Below, piece by piece: positions 6,187-6,768 of a DNA stretch of 6,768 bases. Position 1 is the stretch's first letter. Each line of letters starts with the position of its first letter. Source of the DNA: Mycobacterium sp. (GTDB lineage Bacteria > Actinomycetota > Actinomycetes > Mycobacteriales > Mycobacteriaceae); contig JAHFVB010000283.1 in NCBI GenBank assembly GCA_023264755.1, forward strand, positions 1 through 6,768. The letters run 5' to 3'. The notes under the pieces are model-generated. The model was given only the letters and a program-made list of their open reading frames with translations. It was not told the DNA's origin and did no database searches. Position numbers and translations under genes: made by a program.

Positions 6187-6202
6187 GGCCGACCCGTCGG
6201 CC
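6187..6202 (-). terminator. short hairpin after the metallopeptidase stop codon
   Basis: GGCCGAC (6187-6193) and GTCGGCC (6196-6202) are perfect inverted arms with a 2-nt gap, so in RNA a 6-bp stem with a 4-nt loop. It begins one base beyond the TAG at 6204-6206. No U-run follows. It may be a weak terminator or a 3'-end stabiliser. Confidence 0.35.
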
Positions 6203-6203
6203 G

Positions 6204-6768
6204 CTAGCCGACGCCGCTGGCTGCCGCAAGCTTGGCGGGATCGGAGGTCACCTCGTCGATCACGGTGTGGATGAACCGCATCTTCTCCAGCACCTTCACC
6301 GGCAGTACGAACGGGTAGAGGTCGTCGTGGCCCATGGATCGGTTCACCATGTTGAGTGCCCACGACAGCGGCAGCCACATCTCGATGATCGAGTCGAACC
6401 CGCTGGGCCCCAAGTTCCTTCGTTCGAACGTTGCGGCCGCGGGCGCGAAGCTGAACGCCGCCGCCGTGTCGAGCGTGTCGCGAATGTGCAGGTAGTGCGC
6501 GAACGTCTCGGCCCAGTCCTCGGCCGGATGCATCGTGGCATAGGAGGAGACGTAGTCGGATTCCCAGCCCGGCGGGGCGCCCTGGCTGTAGTGCCGATCC
6601 AGCGCCGCCTGATAGTCGGCCTCGGCGTCGCCGAAGAGTTCGCGGGCTCGCTGCTGGTACTCCGGCGCAGTGCCCACCAGTCGGTAGTAGTAGTAATGCC
6701 CGATCTCGTGGCGGAAGTGGCCGAGCAGCGTGCGATACGGCTCGGCCATGGCAATGCGCAGTTGCTCG
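6204..6768 (-). CDS. putative zinc-binding metallopeptidase, C-terminal part (truncated by window edge)
   Basis: The frame is open from the right edge to the TAG at 6204, giving 187 visible residues. An internal ATG at 6747-6749 is not the start, because the codons before it (EQLRIA) continue the family sequence. I match it to the putative zinc-binding metallopeptidase family (Peptidase_Mx type), whose members are about 330-350 aa and usually carry an N-terminal zinc-ribbon. That half is outside the window. The catalytic motif HEIGH is at 6696-6710, inside GHFRHEIGHYYYY. About 60 residues later, YATMHPAEDWAETFAHYLHIRDT supplies a likely third ligand (Glu of WAETFAH). The end contains WLPLSWALNMVNRSMG, DLYPFVLPVKVLEKMRF, typical of the family. 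No membrane segment is visible. Substrate and role are unknown. Codon and base use match the neighbours, so recent transfer is unlikely. Confidence 0.82.
   Translation of the reverse strand, partial: EQLRIAMAEPYRTLLGHFRHEIGHYYYYRLVGTAPEYQQRARELFGDAEADYQAALDRHYSQGAPPGWESDYVSSYATMHPAEDWAETFAHYLHIRDTLDTAAAFSFAPAAATFERRNLGPSGFDSIIEMWLPLSWALNMVNRSMGHDDLYPFVLPVKVLEKMRFIHTVIDEVTSDPAKLAAASGVG

Noticed and set aside
6681..6696. GTA-repeat run (four consecutive Tyr codons) in the metallopeptidase gene
   Set aside because: Four repeats are too few to suggest phase variation, and the Tyr run directly follows HEIGH in a conserved region.
1..6768. Mobile element, prophage, CRISPR, toxin-antitoxin or defence genes
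   Set aside because: No transposase, integrase, regular repeat array or recognisable defence domain is visible on either strand, and base composition looks uniform.

Overview
The window comes from a GC-rich actinobacterial chromosome, most probably a Mycobacteriaceae member of the Mycolicibacterium type. The support is alanyl-tRNA synthetase that closely matches the mycobacterial protein as I remember it, a UPF0047 gene and rarA nearby as in M. tuberculosis (alaS, Rv2556c, two plus-strand genes, Rv2559c), a DUF4333 lipoprotein, frequent GTG starts and promoters with little or no leader. Species cannot be fixed from sequence alone.

Layout, left to right. The 5' two thirds of alaS lie on the minus strand and run off the left edge (1-1931). 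Next is a minus-strand UPF0047/YjbQ enzyme (2057-2458), probably a leaderless GTG transcript. A 95-bp region then separates it from a divergent small GlsB/YeaQ-type membrane protein (2554-2838, plus), the only plus-strand gene. This region carries a clear SigF-type promoter (GTTT-N15-GGGTAT) for the membrane protein. A 16-bp hairpin separates that gene from convergent rarA (2911-4248, minus). Further minus-strand genes follow: a single-pass membrane protein (4356-4742), a DUF3097 protein (4803-5645), a DUF4333 lipoprotein (5813-6130) and the 3' part of a zinc-metallopeptidase-like gene that runs off the right edge (6204-6768).

The genes do not form one operon. Gaps are 42 to 167 bp and most starts have their own candidate promoter, so this reads as core housekeeping and repair genes (translation, replication-fork maintenance) mixed with conserved actinobacterial genes of poorly known role. 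No insertion sequence, phage gene, CRISPR array, tRNA or rRNA is visible, and no gene-free stretch exceeds 300 bp. I see no new multi-gene system. The points most worth a second look are the SigF/housekeeping divergent promoter region and a possible Toprim-like core in the DUF3097 protein.
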